Below, one piece after another: positions 18,333 through 28,964 of a stretch of 64,000 bases of DNA. The DNA is taken from assembly GCA_047495785.1 (NCBI GenBank), contig JBLDXI010000012.1, forward strand, positions 1,302,001-1,366,000. Direction: 5' to 3'. Position 1 is the first letter of the stretch. Every line of letters begins with the position of its first letter. The notes under the pieces are model-generated. The model was given only the letters and a program-made list of their open reading frames with translations. It made no database searches and had not been told where the DNA came from. The translations under genes and the position numbers were made by a program. The DNA comes from Lepidodermella squamata. Taxonomy: Eukaryota > Gastrotricha.

Positions 18333-20923
18333 GTCGATGTAATTGTATTTAAACCTTGGGAGAAAGGCGAAAAATAAATGGAACTTGGAAGTTGTCGAAA
18401 CTTTGGATTTTAATTAAATTTTAATTTAAAATATGGTTGATTTTTTTGCGCTGCTGTTCCTAGTCTAAATTTCTCGAGAGAAAACTCGAAGGTATTCGAA
18501 GCTAGAATTTAAACGTGGGCATGTTCTTAGGCGGCTTATTCGCATTTAAGGCGATCATTTGCTCGAAAAGCGCATTTAATTCACGTCACGCGGCTTTTAA
18601 AAGTGTTATTATTACTGCTGTTATAGCGCCCAGCTACAAAGAATCGGCACTGAACCGAAATTTGTCAGTTGTAAATTTACAAACACCGAGAACGATTTGG
18701 TTTACCGAACTGACGCGATTTACCAAATTTCAATTCGAAAAAAATGCGGGATGAAAAATGTTAGACAACGAATTGTTCATGGCGACGTTTGTTGTGCATT
18801 CAGCTGCGTATCCAAGCATGTAATCCAAAAACAGTAGTGGGCGAGAGCATCAATAGCTGCTGATGCGACATAAATAAGGTTACAAATAATTTCTCTCGTC
18901 ACAAATTAGCTGTAATCCGTACGAAAAAGTTGACACATTCGGACTGCGGGTGCGCATTAATCCGTGCTTGATTTTATTGTTGCCCTGTCTCCTTCTCCAC
19001 GCGCATCTATTAGATCGCTCAGGTCACTGCCATCTTGCTATCTCGCCACCATCTTTATGATTCTGTCACCTGCAACCCACGAAAAAGCTCTTAATCCCCG
19101 TTCTGTTGGCGTCTGTTGTATTTGTTGTTCATGAACAACTAACAGCAAGGCCTTGAGGCAAAAGGCCTGATGGGCAATTTTTCATTTTTCACTATAGTTG
19201 TTTGTATAACGACGGGGAATACTTTGTTACTGTTAATTCCAGCGCCTTGTTACACTTGCCGTAACGGCTAAAGATGAAGCTAATTTCGAGTTATCACTAT
19301 AATATATTTGTTTTTCTATCGGGTACCGTAAATATTGGACACGCTAAATTGAGACACTGAGCTTTGGCCCTGAATATCCATTTGTGCAAAACCGATAAAA
19401 ATTGGCAAAAAGTTCGCCCCTTGGGCTTTCTATCGGTACCAAATTTACCAATACTTTCTTATACCATCGATTGTTGAAAAATCACCGAAGCTTGATCAGG
19501 TGTTTTGGGACTCCACTTGCCAAATGCTCACCTGTGAACGGCTTGGGAGTAATAGATCCTATAGTCTCCTATAGTCCCATAGTCCCATAGTCCTATAGAC
19601 TATTAGTCCCAAGGTGAATAAACTGTTAGGCTGAAAATTGTTTCGCACAAATTCGCACAAAAGTTTTGAGACAGGTGACATTGAACTTAGCCTCTTTTCG
19701 TAGTTTCTGGTCATTTTTATTTCCCCATAATTAACCTGCCGATCCAGATTCCTCGGACGTAGTTTTGGCAATTTTCTATTCATTTTTTCGGACTAAAAAA
19801 TATAAAAAAACGTGCTTTGTCCCGAGTTAAGATCCATTGCGGTTCACTATTCGACGAGGTCTAACGTGTAGTTGATTAGCCTGGTCGCATGAACGATCTT
19901 TGAAGCAATTATAATTTCGAGTTTATAGTTGTCAAACTCAGATCAAGAAACGATAAATTCAAAAGGCAGATAAAAAATCAGGCAGATCTATAAAAAGCGA
20001 ACTTTCTCTTGAACTTCATGTACCCACAGCTCTTGATCTTCGATAGCTGAATTTTTGAATTTGAAAAAACTCGAAGGTGTCATTCAAAAGCCAAGCGTCG
20101 AGATGAGCCAACAGCTTGGTCTCACGGTACTATACAAGGTACTATACTACATAGGAACCGAACTCGATCAGCTAAAATTGCCAATATAGTAAATGTCAAA
20201 CGAAATGTAATTTTTATGTTCGATGAAAATCTGGCTCGAAAAGCAGGTAAAACAATGACAGTGAAATACCGAGGATAAATGACGTGTCAAAATCACGGAT
20301 CTGTTTATGAATTTATCTGAAGGTTTCGAATATCGATACTCAAACTTCGACCATTGCCTGTGTTCGATTGGAACGTTGAGGTGCGTTTTAATCCGCGACC
20401 CTCGCCAACTCACGTGAGAAAATTCTCAGCAAATTGAAATTGTGGCTAAAAAAGGCTATAAAAGTCCCAACAAACACTACGATAAATCAGTAATACCTAT
20501 ATCCAAATTGACGTATTATAGCCGAAAAGTGTAAACTGTTCTAATAATATGCATAAGAGTTTTACATCCCCGAAACCTAATGGCCCTAGACGAATACGAT
20601 TTGAGCATCTCCCTGCGTTCCAAACCTTCCTTCCCTTTCTCCACAACTTCCCAGAACATAATTTGAAAAATGTGACGGAACAATTGGCTTCGGAACATTT
20701 CAAGTCAGATGTCATCAAGTCACATTTTTTGTCACCCGATATTCACACCCGATTTTATTCGAGTATTCGGGTGAGCTAAATATTTTCCGAACTCTAGCCA
20801 CAAAATAATCCTTATTTCATCAATTATTTAGTGTCACAGTAAGTCTTTCAATTTTGAAATCCAACGGCTACCAGTTGCCTTGACAACACACTGCTGGTTG
20901 GGAATCGTAGGCCAGGCCGAGTT
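18333..20923. other. Gene-free interval between Ly6 genes 1 and 2
   Basis: 2.6 kb with no gene I can support. A short tandem repeat of TAGTCCCATA-like units lies at 19560-19610. The right end (from 20684) is homologous to the flank of Ly6 gene 3 (22390 onward), marking a duplication boundary. Confidence 0.4.
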
Positions 20924-21481
20924 TTAGTTCATTCCTATTGCCACTAAAACCAACAGGACAAGGGCCAAAAGTCCAGGCATGACTTTCGGCAAGCTTCCAG
21001 TATTGCAAAGATCTCTACGGACAACAGGTAAAATAGCCAACCGAGAAAATATCAATGACCATTAGCAAACATACGGCCACATGCAGCAATAAGTTGATAT
21101 TCTGGTTTTTGACGTTGCCAAAAGTTCACCCTCTATGGATAGATTCTGTTGAATATAACAAGAAAAAAACCAAAATTCGGCGAACCGGTGCATTTAGCCG
21201 CACATCCTCGCGCAGTAAACGAGCCATTTTTGGTTGTTCGTGTACTTTTGAAGCAGAAAGATCCATAGCATCGATCATTCGGTGTTGGCAGTGTCAGTTC
21301 CGAGTCAGCAGTCTCGTCGTGGGATATGCATTTTAGCGGGTTAAATCCTAAATCTATGCCGCAATATCGCAATTGCCAATCAATGCATCGCGAAAAACAA
21401 TTAATTCTTACCCGCAGCTGAAGCAAAACAGAAGCAGTAAGCAGCAACAATTACCAGCGAGACAAAATACGGGTTAAACAT
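20924..21481 (-). CDS. Ly6/three-finger (uPAR-like) surface protein 2
   Basis: Exons 21412-21481, 21186-21353, 21075-21132 and 20924-21014 (minus) give 128 residues with no internal stop and consistent phases. Signal peptide MFNPYFVSLVIVAAYCFCF; cysteine motifs LKCISHD, RCYGSFC, ARGCAAKC, YCC and DLCN; C-terminal hydrophobic tail LLALVLLVLVAIGMN for GPI attachment. It is close to copy 3 in sequence, introns and 3' flank, so the two arose by a recent tandem duplication. Exon 3 is again exactly 58 nt. Partner or ligand unknown. Confidence 0.85.
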
Positions 21482-21632
21482 TTTCGTACAAAAATATTTT
21501 ATTATATTGAAAAGTTGCGTTCATCAAAACTGTGCACTTGCGCTGATTTCTTTCGATTTTAAGCAAGAACAGCCCACGTAATTCGTGATTAATTTTAAAA
21601 ATTTAGTGAATTCCAAAACAATCACCTTCTTC

Positions 21633-21880
21633 AATAGAAACACTCCTCACGTCTGCGCGTCCAAAATGCGTACAAAAATAAATGCCTTATTATTTTTGCA
21701 GAAAAAGTTCTAGCGTAAAATGTTAATCTTTGTACGCGTTTTGGACGGCTGCAGGTGCGAGGAGCGTTACCTACTATTCCTGTCCAAAATGGGTACAAGG
21801 ATTAAAATCTTACGCAAGAACTTTTTCTGCAGTATTTATTTTTGTACGCTTTCTGGACACGGCGCATGCGTGTTTCTATT
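21633..21880. repeat. Foldback (MITE-like) element
   Basis: Ends are inverted: AATAGAAACAC at left, GTGTTTCTATT at right. The inner arms GCGTACAAAAATAAAT and ATTTATTTTTGTACGC plus GCAGAAAAAGTTCT and AGAACTTTTTCTGC extend the hairpin to ~90 bp per arm. No coding capacity. Confidence 0.75.
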
Positions 21881-22599
21881 CCAACGCCTAAACCTAACGT
21901 CTGCAGCCGTCCAAATAACAAGCATCTAGGTACATGTCTAATGAGAAATTTGTAAAAACTTCATTTAATTTTACAGCCAAAGGCGTGTATATGACTTGTC
22001 AAATGCATGATAGGTACAAAATATTAGCGATGAAATTGAAATAGGTAATAATAGCACTAGTATTAAATAAAATTAATTAATTAGGTATAATTACTTAATT
22101 AATTAATTTAAGACTGCACCACAGAAATCTTTCATACCTTAATTGGTACGCAATTGTAATCTTTCATGCATATTTTCTAATGAAGTTCGAGCTGGAAACA
22201 TTAAGGAAAAGCCATATGACTAGATTTGGGTTTATATAAAGGTAACAATGGGGTCCAGAAATCATCGTAGTCAATTTTTCCGCTTGAAAATAGTTATATT
22301 GTTGTAGTGCTAGGGCCTTGAAATCGAAATATGTGCCATCGCCTGGGTCGATCATTTGTCGTAATTTAAAAAATATGCCGAAACTTGGTTTCGGAACATT
22401 TCAGGTCAGATGCCATCAAAAGTCACATTTTAGGTCACCAATTTTATTCTCTTATTGCGAAAGCTAATAAAAGAACTGAAAAAATTTCAGAGCGTGAAAA
22501 AATAATCTAAAAATTTGAAATCCAATGGCTGCCAACTGCGTATGTAAGATCGACAACACGCTGGTCCTTGGGAATTAAGAGGCCAGGTTCACTTAGGTC

Positions 22600-23129
22600 T
22601 TAGTTTATTGCTACAAAAACCAACACGAAAAATGTCTCCAAAAGTCCAGGAATGACTTTCGGCCAGCTGCCAACATTGCATAGATCTCTGTAAGGTAATA
22701 GTCAACTGGGAAAATATTAATGATTTAAAAACATACGACCAAATGCAGCAATAAGTTGATATTCTGGTGTTCACCGTTGACAGCAGTTCGCCCTCTATGA
22801 ATAGAAAATTCTGTGAAATTTGACAAGAAAACCCCAAAAATTCGACGAACCGGTACATTTAGCTGCACATCCTCGCGAGGTGAACGAGCTATTTTTGGTC
22901 GTCCGGGTACTTTTAAAGCAGTAAGCGCCATAGCACCGATCATTCGGCGTTGGGAGTTTCAGTTCAGAGTCAGCCGTTTCGTCGTGGGTTATGCATTGTA
23001 GCGGGGTAAATACTATTGAAGTAAAATTGCCAATCGCTGCATCGAGAAATAACAATTCTTACCTGCAGCTGAGGTAAAACAGAAGCAGTAAGCCAGAACA
23101 ACAAAAACTACCAGCGATACAGAATACAT
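22600..23129 (-). CDS. Ly6/three-finger (uPAR-like) surface protein 3
   Basis: Exons 23063-23129, 22851-23012, 22737-22794 and 22600-22687 (minus) give 124 residues. Signal peptide MYSVSLVVFVVLAYCFCFTS; LQCITHD, RCYGAYC, SRGCAAKC, YCC and DLCN cysteine motifs (eight mature cysteines); hydrophobic end LLETFFVLVFVAIN. Simple frames in this stretch run into introns and give false tails after KCTG, because the donor lies inside the ACC-G|GT sequence. The three genes in a row on one strand share intron positions and phases, a classic tandem family. Extracellular, probably GPI-anchored; function otherwise unknown. Confidence 0.87.
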
Positions 23130-23754
23130 TTTAGTAAAACAAATTGTGTTAAATTAAAATGTTAGGCGTTGCATATTGAGCGCATATTTGCACCCGTTGT
23201 TATGATGTTTGTTCATTAAAAATGGGCTCTCGAGCTCTCGTTTCTTTCTACTTCAATCAAGAACAGCAACCCACGTAGTTCGTGTGATTAATGTTGAAAT
23301 GTTAGCGGGTTCCACAAAATGACCGTGAAAATTGTGAAAATAAATACTTGAATCACCTTTTTCTACTGTGTCCTAGAAAATAAGTTCGATTCGAATCGAT
23401 TTCCAATTTTCTATTACCTGAAATGAATTTTAAAGTTCGAACTGAAATAAGGCACCTTTCAATGTCTTTGACCTAAAAAACGTAAAAACTATGGTTCAAT
23501 GATATAAGTCGATACGTCAACTGAAATCCCAATGGATCAATAGATTGCTTTTTCTGGGACTATTAGAAATCGCCTGCAATGAAGTAACGCTTAATGAAAA
23601 AATTGTCCTGCGAATTTTCTTGAAATTACGCAGAAAAACTTAATCGTGAATAATTTAGCCGCACAATTATAAAGAACCTAAACTAACCTCGTCACGCAAT
23701 TAAATGCCGACAGACTAGGTACTTATATTTACGATCGCATTACAAATCCGAGAA
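23130..23754. other. Intergenic region between divergent Ly6 3 and Cys-loop channel 1
   Basis: Presumably holds both promoters. No distinct motif identified. Confidence 0.4.
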
Positions 23755-26477
23755 ATGATTTTGCTTATTATTTCTCTGATAGTAAAAACTAATGCTCAAC
23801 AGTTTGCGACAAACTCGAGTTCCTTGACTGACAACTGGTGGGATGACATCGTTCCTAAGCCATTGTCGCAAGCTATTTCGCCAAGTTCAGCCTCTTGCCG
23901 GAATGTCTCAGTTAACGAGTATATTATAGCAAGGGATGTGTTCGGTAAGCACGAAACCTGGGTCAGGCCGCTGCTGAAAAGCAACAAGCCGATCAATATC
24001 GAAATCAGACTGGTTCTATCCTCAATCAACGACGTGGTTTGTTGAGATTTTCCTTCTTCAAACATAATCACAGTTGAGACTGACTTCAGCACGTAGTATC
24101 AGAGTACTAGGCCTATTCAAAAGGTCCATCAAAAATGTTATAAGATTGCGCGACCAAACATTGAGTCATTCTGCGAATTTGTAAGAAACGACGTAAATTC
24201 CAATTATTCGCAAATTTATTTCTAAATAAATAAGGGCCCATTGATCATCGGCGGGTCATCATTATGTCACGTCAAGGGTTTTGATTTCATTCATGGGCAG
24301 CACCGGTCTCGACAGCGACGGAGTATGAGAAATTGTTGGAGGCCGAGTAGCTGCTGCTCTTGCTGCCCTTGCGACCCTTGCCGTGCTTGCCACCGTGCTT
24401 CTTGCCGCCAAACTTCTTGCCACCGAATTTCTTGCCGCCCTTCTTGTCGTAGCCGCCGAAGGAGCCCGAGCGCGAGTACGAGTCGGACATGGATCCGCGC
24501 TGGTGCACGCGCATGAACTTCTTGGTGGAGACCTTGCGGGTGTGCTTGTTCGTGCGGGCCGACACCGACGCGGACACGGACTTGGAGAACGAGGCACGGC
24601 GGTGCTTGCGCCCAGCGACGAAGGCCTTCTTGGCCGGGCGCTTCTTCATAGCGTGCTTCTTCGGCTGCCGGTTGTACGACACGCTGATCGAGACGCTCTT
24701 CGAAACACTTTTGCCCTTGTTACCACGGCCAGCCTCGGCTTCGGAGATGGCTAAAAATTGAATAGTTGTATGCATCAATTAAAAGAAATATCAAAATATA
24801 CCAATAGCCATGAGAACCACTGCAGCTATGATGAAAACAGCGCGCATGTTTTAGGGAAATTCTGGTATTAGAAATGAGTTGAAAAATCAAGAAAATAGAT
24901 CTGCTGTTCTAAGCCTAAAATCGAATCGACTTTATACCGTGGAAAAATCTAGTTTCAGCCTATTTTTCAATTTAATTCACACTCGTGATGGGGTTTACAA
25001 ATTAGCGTTTGATCGAGTCCGGCAATAATGGATCAGTAATAGGCTTCAATATTATATGGCATGGATGATGATTTTTCGGAAAGAAATTGAAAATTTTGAG
25101 ATTAAAGGCTGATTTTATTTGAGATTGAAAAAATTAAAAAAATGTAATGTAGGCGCTTCTTAATTTTCAGGTATAACCATTCTCTTTATTTCAAAAGCAA
25201 TTTTTTCTGTTTTTTTTTCCAAAGATCGAGCGGGAAAAGTCGTTGAAGCTCTCTGGCTATCTGCTTTTTGTGAGAAATTTTACATATAATTTTGATTTTG
25301 TATCTAAGCATCCCGATTTCATGTTTAGTACTGGTTCGACGAATTTCATTCATGGAACAAGACTTTCCCTCACGCTTGCGTCCCCAGCGTAACTCTTCCT
25401 CATGACAAGATTTGGATACCAGAAATAGCCATGATCAACTCGGAGCAGCACTACGAGCTGCTGTTGATGTATGGCGAAGAAAAGGTGCGAGTTTCCAGCA
25501 ACGGCTACGTCTCCTACCGGCCAGGCGGAACCTTCCGAGCCTTCTGCGATTTCGACCTCCGGCTTTTCCCATTCGACTCGCAAAACTGCACGTTGATTCT
25601 CGAAAGTTGGCGATACACGATCGAATTTCAAATTTTCCACTTTGGCGACACAATTCAACAAAGATGGTGGATAGAAAATGAGCAGTGGCAGTTGACTGGA
25701 ACTGCCCAGCGTTCAAAACGGGTTCAATACGTAATTCCAACTAATACCTTTTCAAGGGTCGAGTTCGATCTGACAATCAAGCGGAAAATCGGATACTACT
25801 TGATCAACGTCATAGTCCCATCTTTGATCATTTCCCTAGCTGAGGTTGCGACCTTCACCGCCGAAGTGAACGATAGCGAGAAGTTGGAGCTGTCTTTCAC
25901 CTGTCTACTGGCTTATGGCGTTTTCCAACTTATGATAATCGACGACATACCTCGGTCTTCAGATCGAATTCCTTTGCTTTGCTACTACATCGATTTGTCA
26001 ATGCTTTACATTTGTCTGGCGATGTTAGGCGAGGGTGTTGTCTTCGTTTGTTATCGAAAAAGCCGCGATCAACGCCGTCAACAGAAAGTGCCGGAGTGGC
26101 TGTACCGGGGTGCTGAGGTGATTGCGCCGGTTTTCAGGGTCAAAAAGCCGCGGAAACCTCTGATCAGCGACGAAACAGGGCCGGATTACAACGCAATGTT
26201 GACTGGAACTTATTTCTCTTTATACCACAAGGAGGGCGAATTATTCGGCCTAAATCAGGACAAAGATGATACGAATGGCGGGAGGAAGCTCTTTGCCAGT
26301 GAACAGGCAGAAAGAGATCAGAAAAGGGCCATGGAGATCTATCGAATTCATCGATGGGAATTTATAGCAGATGTAATGGATCGATTTGTTCTTGTGTCTT
26401 ACATTTTTTTTATCGCAGCGACTCCAGTTTTCTTGTTCTATATAGTGCCCAATTATAGTGATCTATTCTACTCCTGA
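23755..26477 (+). CDS. Cys-loop ligand-gated ion channel subunit 1 (nicotinic-like)
   Basis: Three exons: 23755-24036, 25225-25269 (45 nt) and 25329-26477; 491 residues, all phase 0. The tiny middle exon was found because the two tandem paralogues have a 45-nt exon at the same place. Order: signal peptide, ligand-binding domain with WFDEFHSWN and the 15-residue Cys loop C182-C196 (CDFDLRLFPFDSQNC), four membrane helices (M1 YYLINVIVPSLIISLAEV, M2 SEKLELSFTCLLAYGVFQ, M3, and M4 at the C-terminus), and a long M3-M4 loop. No vicinal cysteines in loop C, so it is not a classical alpha subunit. Glu at -1' suggests cation selectivity; Glu at 2' is unusual. Intron 1 (1188 nt) contains basic gene E on the other strand. 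Ligand unknown. Confidence 0.9.
24287..24847 (-). CDS. Basic secreted Lys/Gly/Ser-rich protein, copy E (nested, inverted)
   Basis: Exons 24802-24847 and 24287-24750 (51-nt intron) encode 169 residues. Signal peptide MRAVFIIAAVVLMAI-AISEAEA; body as in the family. It differs by RVHQRGSMSDSYSRS, one short Gly-Lys repeat and a changed C-terminus (GAAHE instead of GAAPSK/APAK). A TATAAA (complement of 24931-24936) lies about 85 bp before the ATG. It is the only family member on the minus strand and the only one without U6, U3 or a small HSP directly beside it; it sits wholly inside intron 1 of Cys-loop channel 1. Confidence 0.83.
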
Positions 26478-26625
26478 ATAAAATATAATAAAGGTGTTTT
26501 TCAAAATTGAGTGGCAAGTGAAACGCGGCGTAGTTTTGACACGCGCCGAGATGTTCTTTCCTGTGTTGAAAAATGAAGCAGTGTGACACGAAAATTAAAA
26601 TCGCGTGCCGTCAAAACAGTTCGAC

Positions 26626-26632
26626 TATAAAA
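26626..26632 (+). promoter_or_regulatory. TATA box of small HSP 2
   Basis: TATAAAA, 117 bp before the ATG. Homology to copies 1 and 3 begins only at about 26649 (GTTTAAATCATCACC), near the expected transcription start. The sequence upstream of this is unrelated to the conserved promoter of copies 1 and 3. Confidence 0.6.
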
Positions 26633-26742
26633 TAGGGCCGATATTCTACGTTTAAATCATCACCTGCTTTTGCAATTTAAAGCTCACAGCAATCTTCTCG
26701 CTTTCATTTTCGTTCGTGTTTTGATTATCCTCAAACTCTAAA

Positions 26743-28043
26743 ATGGCCTGCTCTTACACCTCGATCCCCTCGACCTTCGCCGCTGGCTACACCAGCCCGA
26801 TGAACGTCGAGAGCCTGCTCCGCAACAAGGTCGACATCTACTCGCCGTCGTCTGTTGAGCGCAGCCTCATCAACGCCGCCGTCCCGACCCCGTTCGCCGC
26901 CGCCGCCGGCATCCACAACGTCAACGCCTTCGCCTCGTCCCCGATCGCCTACAACACCTTCGCCTCGCCGATCGAGTGCGGAGCCGAGACCGGCCGCGTC
27001 TTCGGTGCCGAGTGCGGTGCCCAGCTGGCCGCCATCGTCGCCGCCCGCCTCAACACCTTCGTCGGCCAGGAGGTGGCCGTCCGCATCGGCGCCCAGTGGG
27101 GAGCCGAGATGTGCGCCAAGCTGGGTGCCGAGCTCGCCGTCAAGCTCGTCAACGGCTGGCCGGTCGAGCAGTGCGCCCGCTGGTGCTACACCTTCGGAGC
27201 CGAGCACGGCGCCGAACTGGGTGCCATCATCGCCCAGCGCCTGGGTGCCATCTACACCGCCGAGTTCGCCGCCCGCATCGGCGCCGAGCTCTTCGCCGAC
27301 GTCTGCGCCAAGCAGTGCTACGTCATCGCCGCCCGCGTCGCCGAGTCGCGCTTCGGTGGTGCCCGCCTCGCCAACAACTGGACCGGCTCGTTCGAGCGCT
27401 TCGGTGGCATCAACTACCCGACCACCTTCGGCCCCTTCGGCGCCAACACCTGGTCGAACACCCTGTCGGCTGACAACAAGCTGTTCAACATCGCCTTCCG
27501 CCCGTCCTCCGAGGTCGAGCTCTACACCCTGACCCACCCGATCCGCATGATCGACGTCGAGGGCAACCGCCAGCTGTACCTGTGCTTCGAGCTCAAGGGC
27601 TTCAAGCCTGAGGAAGTCACCGTCACCCTGAACAAGGCCGAGCGCGCCGTCGTCGTCGAGGCTGCCCACGAGGCCAAGGACGGCAAGGAGCACACCGTCG
27701 CCCGCAAGTACTCGCGCAAGTTCGTCCTGCCCGAGGTGAGACAACATCCAGCATTGAATTAATGTATCCCTAATTTGCCTTTACTTAATAGACCCTTGCC
27801 AAGATCGACCTGACCAAGGTTGAGCTCAAGTCGTGCCTGACCCAGGAGGGCCACCTCGTCGTCGAGTGCCAGCTGCCGAAGATGACCACCGAGGAGATCG
27901 CCAAGTGCCCGACCATGTCCGAGCTGTACAACAAGCTGCCCGCCTTCGGAGGCTTCAACGCCGCCGTCCAGGCCTTCGGCGGCATCAACGGCGTCAACTG
28001 CCACGTCAACGCCGTCAAGCCCGTCACCGTCAAGACCGCTTAA
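26743..28043 (+). CDS. Small heat shock protein with GAE-repeat N-terminal domain, copy 2
   Basis: Exons 26743-27735 and 27792-28043 (56-nt intron) encode 414 residues. Compared with copy 1 it lacks two residues in the early FAAASGYTS stretch (FAAGYTS), gains one Ala, and differs at the C-terminus (GGINGVNCHVNAVKPVTVKTA versus GGINAINRRTCDVKPV, both shown in part). It is almost identical to copy 3 in the coding exons, but its intron and its promoter differ. It lies 265 bp after the Cys-loop channel 1 stop. Roles as for copy 1. Confidence 0.9.
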
Positions 28044-28261
28044 ATGAAAGCCACATCCAAAGAGAAGATGAGCAATAATGCGCAATGTTAAAGAACTTTG
28101 CTTGAGAAAAAGTGTGATACCATTCGATGTGATACTCTAGTGCTATTTGCAGTTTTCCTCGAGACAGTAAAACAAGAGATGTTGCGTAAAAATTGCCTGC
28201 TATGACTCAGTCCGATGGTTGAATTTTAGTTACGTTTTAGTTGGTCTAACAGACTAGTAGT

Positions 28262-28327
28262 GTCCAGGTTCGCCTCCACGTCGCGAGCCATTTTTTATAT
28301 CCAAATAATCGGTATTATGCAAATATT
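28262..28327 (+). other. Remnant of the U3 upstream region
   Basis: TTCGCCTCCACG...GAGCCATTTTTT...ATGCAAAT (octamer 28317-28324) matches the sequence upstream of both U3 genes. No U3 body follows. The duplicated block ends here. Confidence 0.6.
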
Positions 28328-28427
28328 GTGTGCGAAAAGAGCAAGCAAAATAATCAGGAATTAGAGTTATAGGGTCATGGTAATCATATACAGGAATATT
28401 GTTTGTAGGAACTTGCGTATCAAGAGC

Positions 28428-28964
28428 TTAACCTGACTTGTCGAGGCAGGCTTTGACCTTTTTCCAGTAAACATCAGTCGAGCTTGATTTGCAACCTTTC
28501 GGGCCTCCGTTGTGAATTCGAGCGTGATCCTAATTAACGGCGCAATAATTTATATGGCGAAGTTGTACGGGTGACAAATGTTAGCTATACCTCACAAGTT
28601 GGTGCCTTTCCACCTGTGCAATAGGTTCCGTAACGGTCCATATAATTATTAATGCATTTCTCTGAACAAGCCATTGAATTTGAGCACTTTTTCCAGTCGG
28701 AATCGACGCCGCCTTTCTCCTTGCAATCGGTGTGGTAGACTTGCTTGATTTGGTACGGACCGCAAGAAAGCGAGCCGAGGTCCATTATACAGCCGAAATT
28801 TACATTACAGTTGCTCTCCACCTTAAAAAACGCTTCAGTAAATATGCCGCAATTAGGTATCGTCAAATTACCTGGCAGATGCATTTCAAACACTTGTCAT
28901 CGACACGTGCCGCTGCTAACGCAAAAATAGCAGCGAAAAAGAAACAAAACTTCGAAGAAATCAT
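28428..28964 (-). CDS. Invertebrate-type (i-type) lysozyme / destabilase family
   Basis: Three exons on the minus strand: 28872-28964, 28591-28821, 28428-28529 (introns 50 and 61 nt, phase 0), 141 residues. Signal peptide of ~20 residues, then CLKCICQVESNC with the catalytic Glu in VES, and IMDLGSLSCGPYQI with the catalytic Asp in MDLGS, both as in active i-type lysozymes. Many cysteines follow (ACSEKCINNYMDRY) and the C-terminal exon carries the family signature ARIHNGGPKGC and YW..V..C. It is predicted to hydrolyse peptidoglycan (beta-1,4 muramyl bonds), with possible isopeptidase activity, in gut or body fluid. A TATATATATA tract lies at 29024-29036, ~65 bp upstream. A frame continuing through intron 1 gives a false N-terminus. 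Confidence 0.93.

Noticed and set aside
20549-20779. Plus-strand 76-codon frame after a CTATAAAAG at 20457
   Set aside because: The homologous flank of Ly6 gene 3 (22390-22460) does not keep the frame, so it is unlikely to be coding.
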